A stretch of 64,000 nucleotides of DNA from DUQW01 sp050953825. GTDB lineage: Bacteria; Bacillota_I; Bacilli_A; Acholeplasmatales; Acholeplasmataceae. The stretch lies in the NCBI GenBank assembly GCA_050953825.1, contig JBMNNF010000010.1, positions 301,997 to 365,996 on the forward strand, read 5' to 3'. The position numbers were made by a program, and so were the translations under genes. The notes below the pieces were generated by a model. It was not told the DNA's origin. It worked only from the letters and a program-made list of their open reading frames with translations, and ran no database searches. Position 1 is the stretch's first letter. Each line of letters opens with the position of its first letter. This document shows positions 33,842-41,826 of the stretch, piece by piece.

Positions 33842-34968
33842 TATCTTAAAATTCCTCCTCCGATTACCATTTTTTGAACTTCGCTAGTTCCTTCATAAAT
33901 TTCAGTAATTTTAGCATCTCTAGCTAATCTTTCAACTGCATAATCTCTAATATATCCGTATCCACCATGTAATTGAATTGCTAAATTAGTAATTTCTACA
34001 GCAACTTTTGAAGCATATAATTTAGCCATTGCCGCTTCTTGAGTATATACTTTTTGAGTTTCTTTCGCTTTAGCTGCTTTATAGACTAATAATCTAGCTG
34101 CTTCAAGTTGAGTCGCCATTTCCGCAATTTTGAATTGTGTATTTTGAAATTGTGCAATTGGACGACCAAATTGTTTACGTTGTTTAACATATTCAACAGT
34201 TCTATTAAATGCCCCCTCAGCTAGACCCAACGCTTGAGCGGCAATTCCAATTCTACCGCCATCAAGTGTTTGCATTGCAATTCTAAATCCTTGGTTGGCT
34301 CGACCTAACATATTTTCTTTTGGAACTTTCACTTTATCGAAAACCAATTCTTTAGTAGCTGAGCCTCTAATTCCCATTTTTTTCTCAGCTGGTCCAAAAG
34401 AAAATCCTGGCATTCCCTTTTCCATAATAAAAGCGGAAATACCTCGAGTTCCTAATTCAGGATTTGTCATCGCAAAGATAACGTATACATCCGCTTCTCC
34501 AGCGTTTGTAATAAAGATCTTTGATCCAGTGATTTCGTAATAATCACCTTGATCAATGGCTTTTGTTTGCTGAGCCGCTGAATCGGTACCAGCCATCGGT
34601 TCAGTTAATCCAAAAGCTCCTAATTTCTTACCTGATAATAAATCTGGTAAATACTTTTCTTTTTGGTCTTTAGTACCAAAGTTAAAAATTGGCCAGCAAC
34701 AAAGTGATACGTGTGCTGATAAAATAACTGATGATGTTCCGCAATGATTGGCTAAAATTCTAACAGCATCAACATAATCAGTGTCAGTACCACCAGCACC
34801 ACCAACTTCACGTGGAAAAGGTATGGCGAATAGACCATACTTACCCATGAGTTCTCTAATGTCATGTGGAAATTGTTCGGTTTCATCAATTTCTTGAGCT
34901 CGAGGTTCAACATAATTTTCAGCTAATTCTGTGACCATTTTAATAATTAGTTCATTTTCTCTTGCCAT
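33841..34968 (-). CDS. acyl-CoA dehydrogenase, short-chain (butyryl-CoA) type
   Basis: 375 residues from the ATG at 34968, which has AGAGGAG eight bases upstream; the longer frame starts with TTG and is not needed. FAD and substrate motifs are present: GAFGLTEPMAGTDS, ITGSKIFITNAGEAD, LHGGYGYIRDY, and IYEGTSEVQ with the catalytic Glu as in butyryl- and medium-chain enzymes. It works with the Etf subunits encoded downstream, either oxidising acyl-CoA or reducing crotonyl-CoA to butyryl-CoA as an electron sink. Confidence 0.94.
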   Translation of the reverse strand: MARENELIIKMVTELAENYVEPRAQEIDETEQFPHDIRELMGKYGLFAIPFPREVGGAGGTDTDYVDAVRILANHCGTSSVILSAHVSLCCWPIFNFGTKDQKEKYLPDLLSGKKLGAFGLTEPMAGTDSAAQQTKAIDQGDYYEITGSKIFITNAGEADVYVIFAMTNPELGTRGISAFIMEKGMPGFSFGPAEKKMGIRGSATKELVFDKVKVPKENMLGRANQGFRIAMQTLDGGRIGIAAQALGLAEGAFNRTVEYVKQRKQFGRPIAQFQNTQFKIAEMATQLEAARLLVYKAAKAKETQKVYTQEAAMAKLYASKVAVEITNLAIQLHGGYGYIRDYAVERLARDAKITEIYEGTSEVQKMVIGGGILR

Positions 34969-34969
34969 T

Positions 34970-35401
34970 TCATTCTCCTCTTCTTGGATAAACAATAGCA
35001 GTTCCGACTACTACGTTCTCATTTTTTTGATTAGTTGCGGTAGTTTCAAAAACTACTCTCCCTTTCTCCTCATTAATCTCTGTTACTTTAACGGTCGCTG
35101 TGATTGTATCGTTTAAGTAAACAGGAGCAACAAATTTGGAGTCTTGTCTAAAATAAATTGAGCCGTTTCCTGGAAGTTGTTCACCTAAGACTGTTGAAAA
35201 TAATGAAGATATTAACGCTCCATGAACGATTCTACTTCCAAATCGAGTCGATTTGGCATAATCTTCATCTAAATGTAGTGGATTACAATCTCCAGATATC
35301 TTGGCAAACTCAACTACATCTCGTTCAGTAAAAGTTTTGGTGTATGATGAAGTATCGCCAATATGTAGCTCTTGTAATGTTAATCCTAATTTATATAGCA
35401 T
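34970..35401 (-). CDS. MaoC-like (R)-specific enoyl-CoA hydratase
   Basis: 143 residues, single hot-dog fold. The catalytic motif reads SGDCNPLHLDEDYA (Asp and His), followed by IVHGALISSL. PhaJ-type members hydrate crotonyl-CoA to (R)-3-hydroxybutyryl-CoA and the reverse, which matches an SDR-type 3-oxoacyl reductase of R-specificity in operon B. First gene of operon A; AAGGGT precedes ATG. Confidence 0.9.
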   Translation of the reverse strand: MLYKLGLTLQELHIGDTSSYTKTFTERDVVEFAKISGDCNPLHLDEDYAKSTRFGSRIVHGALISSLFSTVLGEQLPGNGSIYFRQDSKFVAPVYLNDTITATVKVTEINEEKGRVVFETTATNQKNENVVVGTAIVYPRRGE

Positions 35402-35426
35402 ATATTAACCCTTCCCTTCTTTAATA

Positions 35427-35479
35427 TGAATAATTGTTCACGTTAACTATATAATAACTCTTTTTTTTGAAATAGTCAA
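35427..35479 (-). promoter_or_regulatory. operon A promoter with inverted-repeat operator
   Basis: TTGACT (35474-35479), a 17-base spacer, TATTAT (35451-35456), then the inverted repeat TGAATA-AT-TGTTCA (35427-35440; one mismatch). The operator and its flank GTTAAC match those of operon B, and both have nearly the same distance from -10. No cre-like site is seen here. Shared control by one repressor is the natural reading. Confidence 0.82.
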
Positions 35480-35620
35480 GTATAATTAGTATAATTATAA
35501 ATTAATTATGAATAATCGTAAAGTAAATTTAAAAAATTGAAAGATTATTATCAACTATAAATTTACTAATTTTTGAGTTCCCCCAAAACACATAGATAAA
35601 AATAAAGTTTTCATTAATTT

Positions 35621-36637
35621 TCATTGGCGTTTTGCTTGTTTAATCCGAACTCTTTTCTTGGATTTTAATTCTAAAGAATTAAAAAGATTATATTCTTCAG
35701 TTGTCCATCTTTCTATTTTTTGATAATTTTTAACCCCTTTTTCATTGCGAGCGAAAATAGTCATTATTCCAGTAATTAATTGATAGTATTCAATACTTAC
35801 ATTATCTTTTATGCGCTTACTTAAAGCCATAAGTTCGTTGTAAATAATGTTTCTATTCTTATGTTCAATTATGTGAACCATAACTAACATTGCTATATCC
35901 AAAATAAAGAATAAATTATTAATTGAAGTAGATGCTTTTACTCTAAAATTTTCTAGCCCAAATTGAACTTTCTTAAATCTAAATAACTCTTCAATTTTCC
36001 ACCTTGATATATAGTGTAGGCTTGCTTTTATCAAATCTTCTTTTGAATGAATCTTAATATTTGTTATTAAAACCATTGGTTCTGTTTCAAAATCAAGATA
36101 GGAAAATATTATTGTTATTTTATCTTTAACGCGGTTAATATTTCCTTCTATATGTGAAACTTTAAGACTAATATCCTCACCCCTATATTTAATCGGAACT
36201 ATTACTTTACCCTTTCGTCTTTTGGCGTCATCAAATATCTTTATTTTTTTATCTTTTCGCTTTAAGACGCGATTATTTCTAATTCTTATAACGAAATATT
36301 GTTTGTTTGATATAAGATAATTCATTAGTTTAGTATCGTCATATCCTCTATCAAATACGAATACACCTTGATAATCTTTTATATGGGATATTACCATATT
36401 TAGTGCTTTCTTTGTTTCTAGATTTGTTGACTTAAATTCTTTCTTTTCCTCACTATAAACCTTATTATAAATAGGAACTGGATGCTTTGTATTTTTACTT
36501 AAACTAGCTATCGCTGTTAACCTATACCCCTTTTCATATTTTTCTGTAAGACTAGATCCATCTTTAACCATCCCTATGTTTTCAAATTTAACACCATATG
36601 GTTTTATTATATCTGAATCATCAACTAGAAATATCAT
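35621..36637 (-). CDS. IS4-type transposase, main (catalytic) part
   Basis: 338 residues with FLVDDSDI (first Asp), VFDRGYDD (second Asp) and YISRWKIEELFRFKK (the YREK block holding the catalytic Glu). It begins in a different frame from the N-terminal part, with a 17-base overlap, and its first ATG has no clear ribosome binding site. Either a +1 shift joins the two frames, or one base has been lost or gained in the A/T-rich stretch CTTTTAAAAGAAAATG and the element is inactive. Confidence 0.85.
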   Translation of the reverse strand: MIFLVDDSDIIKPYGVKFENIGMVKDGSSLTEKYEKGYRLTAIASLSKNTKHPVPIYNKVYSEEKKEFKSTNLETKKALNMVISHIKDYQGVFVFDRGYDDTKLMNYLISNKQYFVIRIRNNRVLKRKDKKIKIFDDAKRRKGKVIVPIKYRGEDISLKVSHIEGNINRVKDKITIIFSYLDFETEPMVLITNIKIHSKEDLIKASLHYISRWKIEELFRFKKVQFGLENFRVKASTSINNLFFILDIAMLVMVHIIEHKNRNIIYNELMALSKRIKDNVSIEYYQLITGIMTIFARNEKGVKNYQKIERWTTEEYNLFNSLELKSKKRVRIKQAKRQ

Positions 36638-36866
36638 TTTCTTTTAAAAGATTTCTATATAGCCTTTCATTAACCTTCTTTAAAGCTATATTTTCATTAA
36701 GGGAATATGCGATATCATTTAAAACCATACTAGATGATTTTAATATTCCAAATACCATATCAAGATAAAATTTGTATTGTGGGCGTTTTTTTTCATTAAT
36801 TATTGTTTTTAAAATAGATTGAATTATTCTTATTAAATAGTCAAAAAGTGTGGTAAAATTAGACAT
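36621..36866 (-). CDS. IS4-type transposase, N-terminal part
   Basis: 81 residues forming the N-terminal helical segment of the same transposase, ending in NLLKENDISS just before the catalytic part begins in the +1 frame. GAGAGG lies upstream of ATG, so translation starts here. Joining both frames gives about 415 residues, a normal IS4-family length. Confidence 0.75.
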   Translation of the reverse strand: MSNFTTLFDYLIRIIQSILKTIINEKKRPQYKFYLDMVFGILKSSSMVLNDIAYSLNENIALKKVNERLYRNLLKENDISS

Positions 36867-37047
36867 GTGAAAACCTCTCTTTCATTTGCGAGTATGAATA
36901 TTTTCTTCAAATCTATTTTAACTCACAAATTGAGGGTTTTCACCCTGAAAATGGATATAAAACCTTGTTTTTAGACAAAAAATCAAGTTTTTTAACAAAA
37001 TTCATTTTGGTTCAGAAAAAACGGGGGAACTCAAGTTACTAATTATG

Positions 37048-37086
37048 TTGACAAAAAACATTAGTTAAATTAAACTAAAATTAGTT
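37048..37086 (+). promoter_or_regulatory. tetR promoter with overlapping TTAGTT/AACTAA inverted repeats
   Basis: TTGACA (37048-37053), a 17-base spacer, TAAACT (37071-37076), about 30 bases before the gene. TTAGTT (37061-37066), AACTAA (37073-37078) and TTAGTT (37081-37086) form two overlapping inverted repeats across -10. They differ from the TGAATA operators of the operons. The IS right end stops 12 bases before the -35. Confidence 0.65.
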
Positions 37087-37104
37087 ATAGCAGGGGAGGG
37101 ACTC

Positions 37105-37716
37105 ATGAAAGATTATCGATTACCAGTTCGCTCGGATGGTAAAAAAACATTTAATAAAATAGTTAAAACGGGAGTTCAGTTATTCGCTAAATTTGGCTAT
37201 TACGGTGCATCAATTAATGAAATAATTGAAAAATCTGAAATTGCTACCGGCACATTTTATCTTTATTTCAACGACAAAAAAGCTTTATATCTTTATTTAA
37301 TTGACTTATATGGTGAAGAAATTAAAAAAGCGATTCAAAAAGGAACCAGAGGAGCTCAAAATCGCTATGAGATGGAAAAGTTGGGACTTCGTTCATTCTT
37401 AATTTACGCACTGAAAAATCCGATATCATATCGTATTTTTTGGGAAGCGATGTATGTTGATGATGACGTTTTTAAAAATTATTATCAAGATTTCTCACGA
37501 CGATATATCAGAGGGTTAAGGCGTGGAGTTAAAGATGGTGAAATTTATGATGATATTGATCTTGAAACAATGTCATATATCTTAATGGGGATTTCTAACT
37601 TTGTTGGGTTACAAGTATTGTTTAATGAAGACGCTGATGTTGAATATATAGACCGTTTGACTGATGAAGTAATGAAATTTTTAGATAAAGGAATGTTTAA
37701 AAAAGAACAAAAGTGA
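37105..37716 (+). CDS. TetR-family transcriptional regulator, FadR-like candidate
   Basis: 203 residues: N-terminal TetR helix-turn-helix (about 12-60) with GVQLFAKFGYYGASINEIIEKSEIATGTFYLYF, then an all-helical ligand domain. Strong ribosome binding site GGGGAGGG. Encoded next to the acyl-CoA operons, it is the obvious candidate repressor for the TGAATA inverted repeats, which resemble operators of Bacillus FadR, a TetR protein released by acyl-CoA. That match is inference; its own promoter carries a different repeat. Confidence 0.87.
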   Translation: MKDYRLPVRSDGKKTFNKIVKTGVQLFAKFGYYGASINEIIEKSEIATGTFYLYFNDKKALYLYLIDLYGEEIKKAIQKGTRGAQNRYEMEKLGLRSFLIYALKNPISYRIFWEAMYVDDDVFKNYYQDFSRRYIRGLRRGVKDGEIYDDIDLETMSYILMGISNFVGLQVLFNEDADVEYIDRLTDEVMKFLDKGMFKKEQK

Positions 37717-37783
37717 TTTTATATGCTATTTTATATCATCCAATGTATAAGAAGATATATGGAGCAAATTAATAAATTATTTT

Positions 37784-37812
37784 AGGACCTATGGTCCTTT
37801 TCTTTTTCTTTA
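37784..37812 (+). terminator. terminator of tetR
   Basis: AGGACC-TAT-GGTCCT hairpin (37784-37798) followed by a T-rich run. Confidence 0.8.
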
Positions 37813-37847
37813 ATAATGGTAGTACAATTTAAAAAATTTAGGCATAA

Positions 37848-37878
37848 AAAAAGGAAAGGCGATTTTCCAAATCGCCTA
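37848..37878 (-). terminator. terminator of the HAD phosphatase/ABC transporter operon
   Basis: On the minus strand AGGCGATTT and AAATCGCCT form a hairpin followed by TTCCTTTTTT. It lies 26 bases after the HAD gene stop. Confidence 0.8.
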
Positions 37879-37903
37879 ACTGTAGTTTTCATATATAGTT
37901 AAA

Positions 37904-38668
37904 TTATAAAATGTTAATTTCTTTGAAAAACTCAAACCATTTATCTTCCATAACAGATGGAGCGATGTATTTAGCAACACTTTTTAATTTTGGGAAATTA
38001 GTGTTAGCCATACATATTCCAATATCAGCATTTTTAATCATTTCGTAATCATTTTGTCCGTCGCCACAACAAATTAAAGTCGTTTTCAAATTAAGTTTTT
38101 TTATTACTATCTCAATGCCTTTAAATTTGCCATCACCTTTATGAACGATATCAAGTCCTGGTTTTTCTTGTATGTAAGTATCGAAATACGGATTTAATTT
38201 TTCTTGAATCGGCTTTAGGGATTCAAAATCAAATCCGTTTATCCACAAATGACATGTTTCATCACCAATATCATCTATCAAATAAACTTCTTCTTGACGA
38301 TTTAGTTCTTTAGCTTCTTTATCCAAAATAAAAGGATGATTTATAGTGGAACCCCCAATGAAGATTCCTTCAATGTTTCCAACTATTTCTTTGATTTTTT
38401 TTAGTTCTTTTTTTGAAAAAAAGTTGGTGTATATAACTTGACCAAAGAGTTTTACGTAGCAACCATTTCCAAGTACTAAAGCATCAAAATATTTTAAGAT
38501 GTCTTTGACTTCATCTAGTCTACTAGGTCCTCTTCCGGTTGCTATGCCTAAAATAACATCGTTTCTTTTGGAAAGATGTTCTAGCATTTGTTTAGTGTTG
38601 GCAGAAACTTTTGATTTTCCACCTTCCAATAAGGTGTTATCAATGTCGAAAAAAATAATGTAAGTCAT
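37904..38668 (-). CDS. HAD-superfamily Cof-type phosphatase
   Basis: 254 residues. Motif I FFDIDNTLL (the second Asp is the general acid/base), motif II ATGRG, a C2B-type cap in the middle, and motif IV CCGDGQNDYEM. Cof-type enzymes dephosphorylate sugar phosphates, nucleotides or FMN. It is the last gene of the operon with the ABC transporter, 15 bases downstream, which suggests that the imported compound may be a phosphate ester. Confidence 0.88.
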   Translation of the reverse strand: MTYIIFFDIDNTLLEGGKSKVSANTKQMLEHLSKRNDVILGIATGRGPSRLDEVKDILKYFDALVLGNGCYVKLFGQVIYTNFFSKKELKKIKEIVGNIEGIFIGGSTINHPFILDKEAKELNRQEEVYLIDDIGDETCHLWINGFDFESLKPIQEKLNPYFDTYIQEKPGLDIVHKGDGKFKGIEIVIKKLNLKTTLICCGDGQNDYEMIKNADIGICMANTNFPKLKSVAKYIAPSVMEDKWFEFFKEINIL

Positions 38669-38683
38669 ATTTAGATGAAATAA

Positions 38684-39964
38684 TTATTCTTCACTTTTTG
38701 ATTTGCGTTTAAATATATTTTTGACTTTATCAATTACCGATAATTTTTCGATTTGAGTTTCTTCATTATCCTCGTCATCATCTACAATTTCTTGGTGTCG
38801 GAGTTCATAGTGTTTTTTGATTTCTTCTAATTCTTCTTCAGAAATTGGTAGAACTTTATCTAATAATAAGGTACCTTCAGCGAACTTAACCCCGTTTTCT
38901 TGATCAAACAAAACAATACTATCTTGTTGAAAATTAAGCTTAGCTGGTAATCCAATTTCAAAGTCAATCTGACCAAAGACAACAGAAGTTATTAAAATAT
39001 TTCGATAATCAATAATTAAAGTAGTTGACATACCAGAAGGTAGCGATGAGTATATTTCTCCTTCAATTCCACTATTCAAATTAACAAATTCAGGCCTAAT
39101 TCCAACAATTACATCTTTTGGAACATAATTGATGTCTTGTTTTGCTTCAAATTTGAATATAGTTTTAGCAAATTCAATTTCGATTTCTTTATTGTTTGTG
39201 CCTTTTTTAGCTTTTGCATCGATGAAATTCATAGTTGGATTTCCTACGAAGTCTGCAACGAAAGTATTGGCAGGATGTGAATATACAGTTAGTGGATCAT
39301 CGTATTGCTCAATTACTCCCGTTTTTAAAAGACACACCTTAGTTGATAAAGTCATCGCTTCTAATTGATCGTGTGTTACATATACAAAAGTTGAATCAGT
39401 TGTATTAAATAAACGTTTCAATTCAGTGCGCATTTCTAATCTTAACTTAGCGTCTAGGTTAGATAACGGCTCATCCATAAACAGTGTTTTTGGATGTGGG
39501 GCTAATGTTCTAGCAATGGCAACTCTTTGTTGTTGACCGCCAGATAATTCGCTTGGATATCGTTTGGCGAATTGTTCGATTTTTAGTAATTTTAACAATT
39601 CATCAACTCTCTTGTCGATTTCTTCTTTTGGCCATCTTAAATTTTCTAATCCAAATGAAATATTTTTATATACAGTCATATGTGGCCATAAGGCATAATT
39701 TTGGAAAAGAAAACCTATATCACGTTTAGAAGGAGAAACATTGATTCCTTTTTCAGAATCAAAAACTACTTCATCATCAATAGTAATTCTTCCACTAGTA
39801 GGATCTTCTAATCCTGCAATCATTCTTAAGATAGTTGTTTTACCGCAACCTGATGGTCCTAATAAAGTAATGAAGGAACGATCAGGAATTTCTAAAGTTA
39901 TATTATCAACTGCGGTAAAATCTCCCCATCTTTTAGTTACGTTTTCTAATAATATTTTTGGCAT
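38684..39964 (-). CDS. ABC transporter ATP-binding protein (FbpC/AfuC/PotA type)
   Basis: 426 residues from the ATG at 39964, with GGAGG nine bases upstream; a longer frame would overlap the permease. Walker A LLGPSGCGKTT, signature ELSGGQQQRV, Walker B TLFMDEP, and a C-terminal TOBE-like regulatory region (about 240-370), followed by an extra acidic-to-basic tail of about 60 residues ending in KRKSKSEE. It energises the double permease just upstream. Confidence 0.88.
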   Translation of the reverse strand: MPKILLENVTKRWGDFTAVDNITLEIPDRSFITLLGPSGCGKTTILRMIAGLEDPTSGRITIDDEVVFDSEKGINVSPSKRDIGFLFQNYALWPHMTVYKNISFGLENLRWPKEEIDKRVDELLKLLKIEQFAKRYPSELSGGQQQRVAIARTLAPHPKTLFMDEPLSNLDAKLRLEMRTELKRLFNTTDSTFVYVTHDQLEAMTLSTKVCLLKTGVIEQYDDPLTVYSHPANTFVADFVGNPTMNFIDAKAKKGTNNKEIEIEFAKTIFKFEAKQDINYVPKDVIVGIRPEFVNLNSGIEGEIYSSLPSGMSTTLIIDYRNILITSVVFGQIDFEIGLPAKLNFQQDSIVLFDQENGVKFAEGTLLLDKVLPISEEELEEIKKHYELRHQEIVDDDEDNEETQIEKLSVIDKVKNIFKRKSKSEE

Positions 39965-39965
39965 T

Positions 39966-41789
39966 TTAATTTCCTCCAATTCCTTTATCAATTGATGCTC
40001 CTGTAATCTTATTGATTAAGAAGTTTAATACAATGATTATAATCATCATAATGAAGTTTAACCCATTTGCAATTTGACTAATTCCACTTACATCAAAATC
40101 CCTAATTAGAAGTGTTAATAGCGAACCCACAGGTGCAATTAAGCAAAACAAAGTGTATTCTCTCATGGTTGAAATGAACGGTAGTAAATATCCTGAAAGG
40201 AAACTGGATTTTTGAATAGGGAATAATATTTTGGTCATTCGCCTTCGCCATGGAACTCCTAGCATGATACCAGCTTCTTCAATTTCGGTGGATACTTGTA
40301 GCATCGCGTTGGTTCCAGAACGTGATGCAAAAGGGAGAAATTTTACACTACCGACCATAACAATTAATAAAAATGTACCATGTAACCACTTGAATCCGGG
40401 ATTATATGTTAATGCATAATAAGTCGCGCCAAATGATAGTGCAGGAATTAAATAAGGTATAAATGATAAAGCAGATACCGCTTTAGCTGCAATTGATTTT
40501 CTTTTTCTAGAAATTGCATACCCTAATAGAATTCCTACCGTTCCAGCAATCAATGCAACAACAAAGGCCAGTAAAATACTTCTTCCTGTTGACTTCCAAA
40601 TTAGTGTGTTCTTTAATATTCCTCTACTATCGGCAGCAGCCCGAGTAGTTATTTGCTCATCAGTTAGCCAATAATAACTAGTAAATACCGCTTTTCCATC
40701 AGCATTTACCGTTAAGAAACTTTGGAACCCAAAGGTTATTAGTGGAACGACTGAGAAAAATAATGTAATAAACATAGCTATTGCTAAAATTGGCCATTTT
40801 GATTTTCTTAATTTGATTTTTGAAATTTGACCCGATTTTCCAGTTACTGTAACAAAAGATTTTCTTGAACTAGTGAGTAAGCTATTAACTCCTAGTATTG
40901 TTATTGTTATTAAGATTAAAATAATACCAATTACATACCCTATACCTCGGTTATCAGAATCTTGTAAAGCTTGCCGCATCATAATCGATATTGTGCTAAA
41001 TTTATTATTTTTGTTTAAATAGACTGGTACCGTGTAGCTACTCATAGAACTAGAAAACACTAGTAAGAAAGTGGATACTATACCAGGTTTTATAATAGGC
41101 AATGTAATTTTTCTAAAAACTTTAAATCTTGAAGCTTTTAAAATGGTTCCGGCTTCTTCTAGATTAGCATCCATATTTTTCAAAATACCACCAATTAAAA
41201 TATAAGCGAATGGAGCATAATGAATTCCTAATACCATAGCCATTGGGAAAAATCCATAGACCATCCATTCTGGAACCTTAATTGTAGTTATTAATTCTAA
41301 AAAACCGATTTGATTGTAAGCCGAGTCAACAGATGAATTTTTAAAAAAACTTTCCCAGAACATCGCAATTGACCAAGATGGCATAATGTATGGGAACAAG
41401 AAAAATACTGATAAAAATTTTTTGCATGGAAGATTAGTTCTAGTAATCAAAAATGCCAATCCTCCACCTACAAAAATAGCAATAAAGCATGCTAATAAAG
41501 CCATTGTACAAGATCTGTATAATGGCTTGTAAAAGTTGTTAAAAGAACTGTTTTTAAATAATGTATTACTCCAATGTATTGGTGTAACGGTTCCAGGTTT
41601 TAATCCATATCTGGCGGCTTCACCGCCAGCATGGATTATTAAAGATTCTTTAAGCAACCCAAAAAGAGGAAATAAAACCGTTGCTAGTAATATCATTAAA
41701 AATATTATTGTTATTGTATTTTGAGGTTTAGTAAAGTATGAATATATTAAACTAAAATGTTTTTTAATTTTTTGTTTTGTGTTGCTCAT
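39966..41789 (-). CDS. ABC transporter permease, fused double domain (FbpB/AfuB type)
   Basis: 607 residues from the ATG at 41789 (a GTG nine bases upstream is possible). Two binding-protein-dependent permease halves, each with about six helices and an EAA loop: LEEAGTILKASRFKVFRKI in the first and IEEAGIMLGVPWRRRMTKI in the second. This fused form is typical of the iron/hexose-phosphate/aminoethylphosphonate branch. One base separates its stop from the ATPase start. Confidence 0.9.
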   Translation of the reverse strand: MSNTKQKIKKHFSLIYSYFTKPQNTITIIFLMILLATVLFPLFGLLKESLIIHAGGEAARYGLKPGTVTPIHWSNTLFKNSSFNNFYKPLYRSCTMALLACFIAIFVGGGLAFLITRTNLPCKKFLSVFFLFPYIMPSWSIAMFWESFFKNSSVDSAYNQIGFLELITTIKVPEWMVYGFFPMAMVLGIHYAPFAYILIGGILKNMDANLEEAGTILKASRFKVFRKITLPIIKPGIVSTFLLVFSSSMSSYTVPVYLNKNNKFSTISIMMRQALQDSDNRGIGYVIGIILILITITILGVNSLLTSSRKSFVTVTGKSGQISKIKLRKSKWPILAIAMFITLFFSVVPLITFGFQSFLTVNADGKAVFTSYYWLTDEQITTRAAADSRGILKNTLIWKSTGRSILLAFVVALIAGTVGILLGYAISRKRKSIAAKAVSALSFIPYLIPALSFGATYYALTYNPGFKWLHGTFLLIVMVGSVKFLPFASRSGTNAMLQVSTEIEEAGIMLGVPWRRRMTKILFPIQKSSFLSGYLLPFISTMREYTLFCLIAPVGSLLTLLIRDFDVSGISQIANGLNFIMMIIIIVLNFLINKITGASIDKGIGGN

Positions 41790-41826
41790 TTTTATCACTG
41801 ATGTTTTTCTAAGATGTTTTTATTAA

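Larger units (their letters stand above)
35572..37035 (-). mobile_element. IS4-type insertion sequence, 1464 bp, with 9-bp target duplication
   Basis: Terminal inverted repeats TTTGAGTTCCCCC (35572-35584) and the reverse complement of 37023-37035 (CTTGAGTTCCCCC) match at 12 of 13. The element is flanked by direct repeats TTACTAATT (35563-35571 and 37036-37044). Inside is a transposase with the IS4 Y-(2)-R-(3)-E-(6)-K signature, split in two frames. The intact duplication and ends indicate a recent insertion; it separates the operon A promoter from the tetR promoter. Confidence 0.95.
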
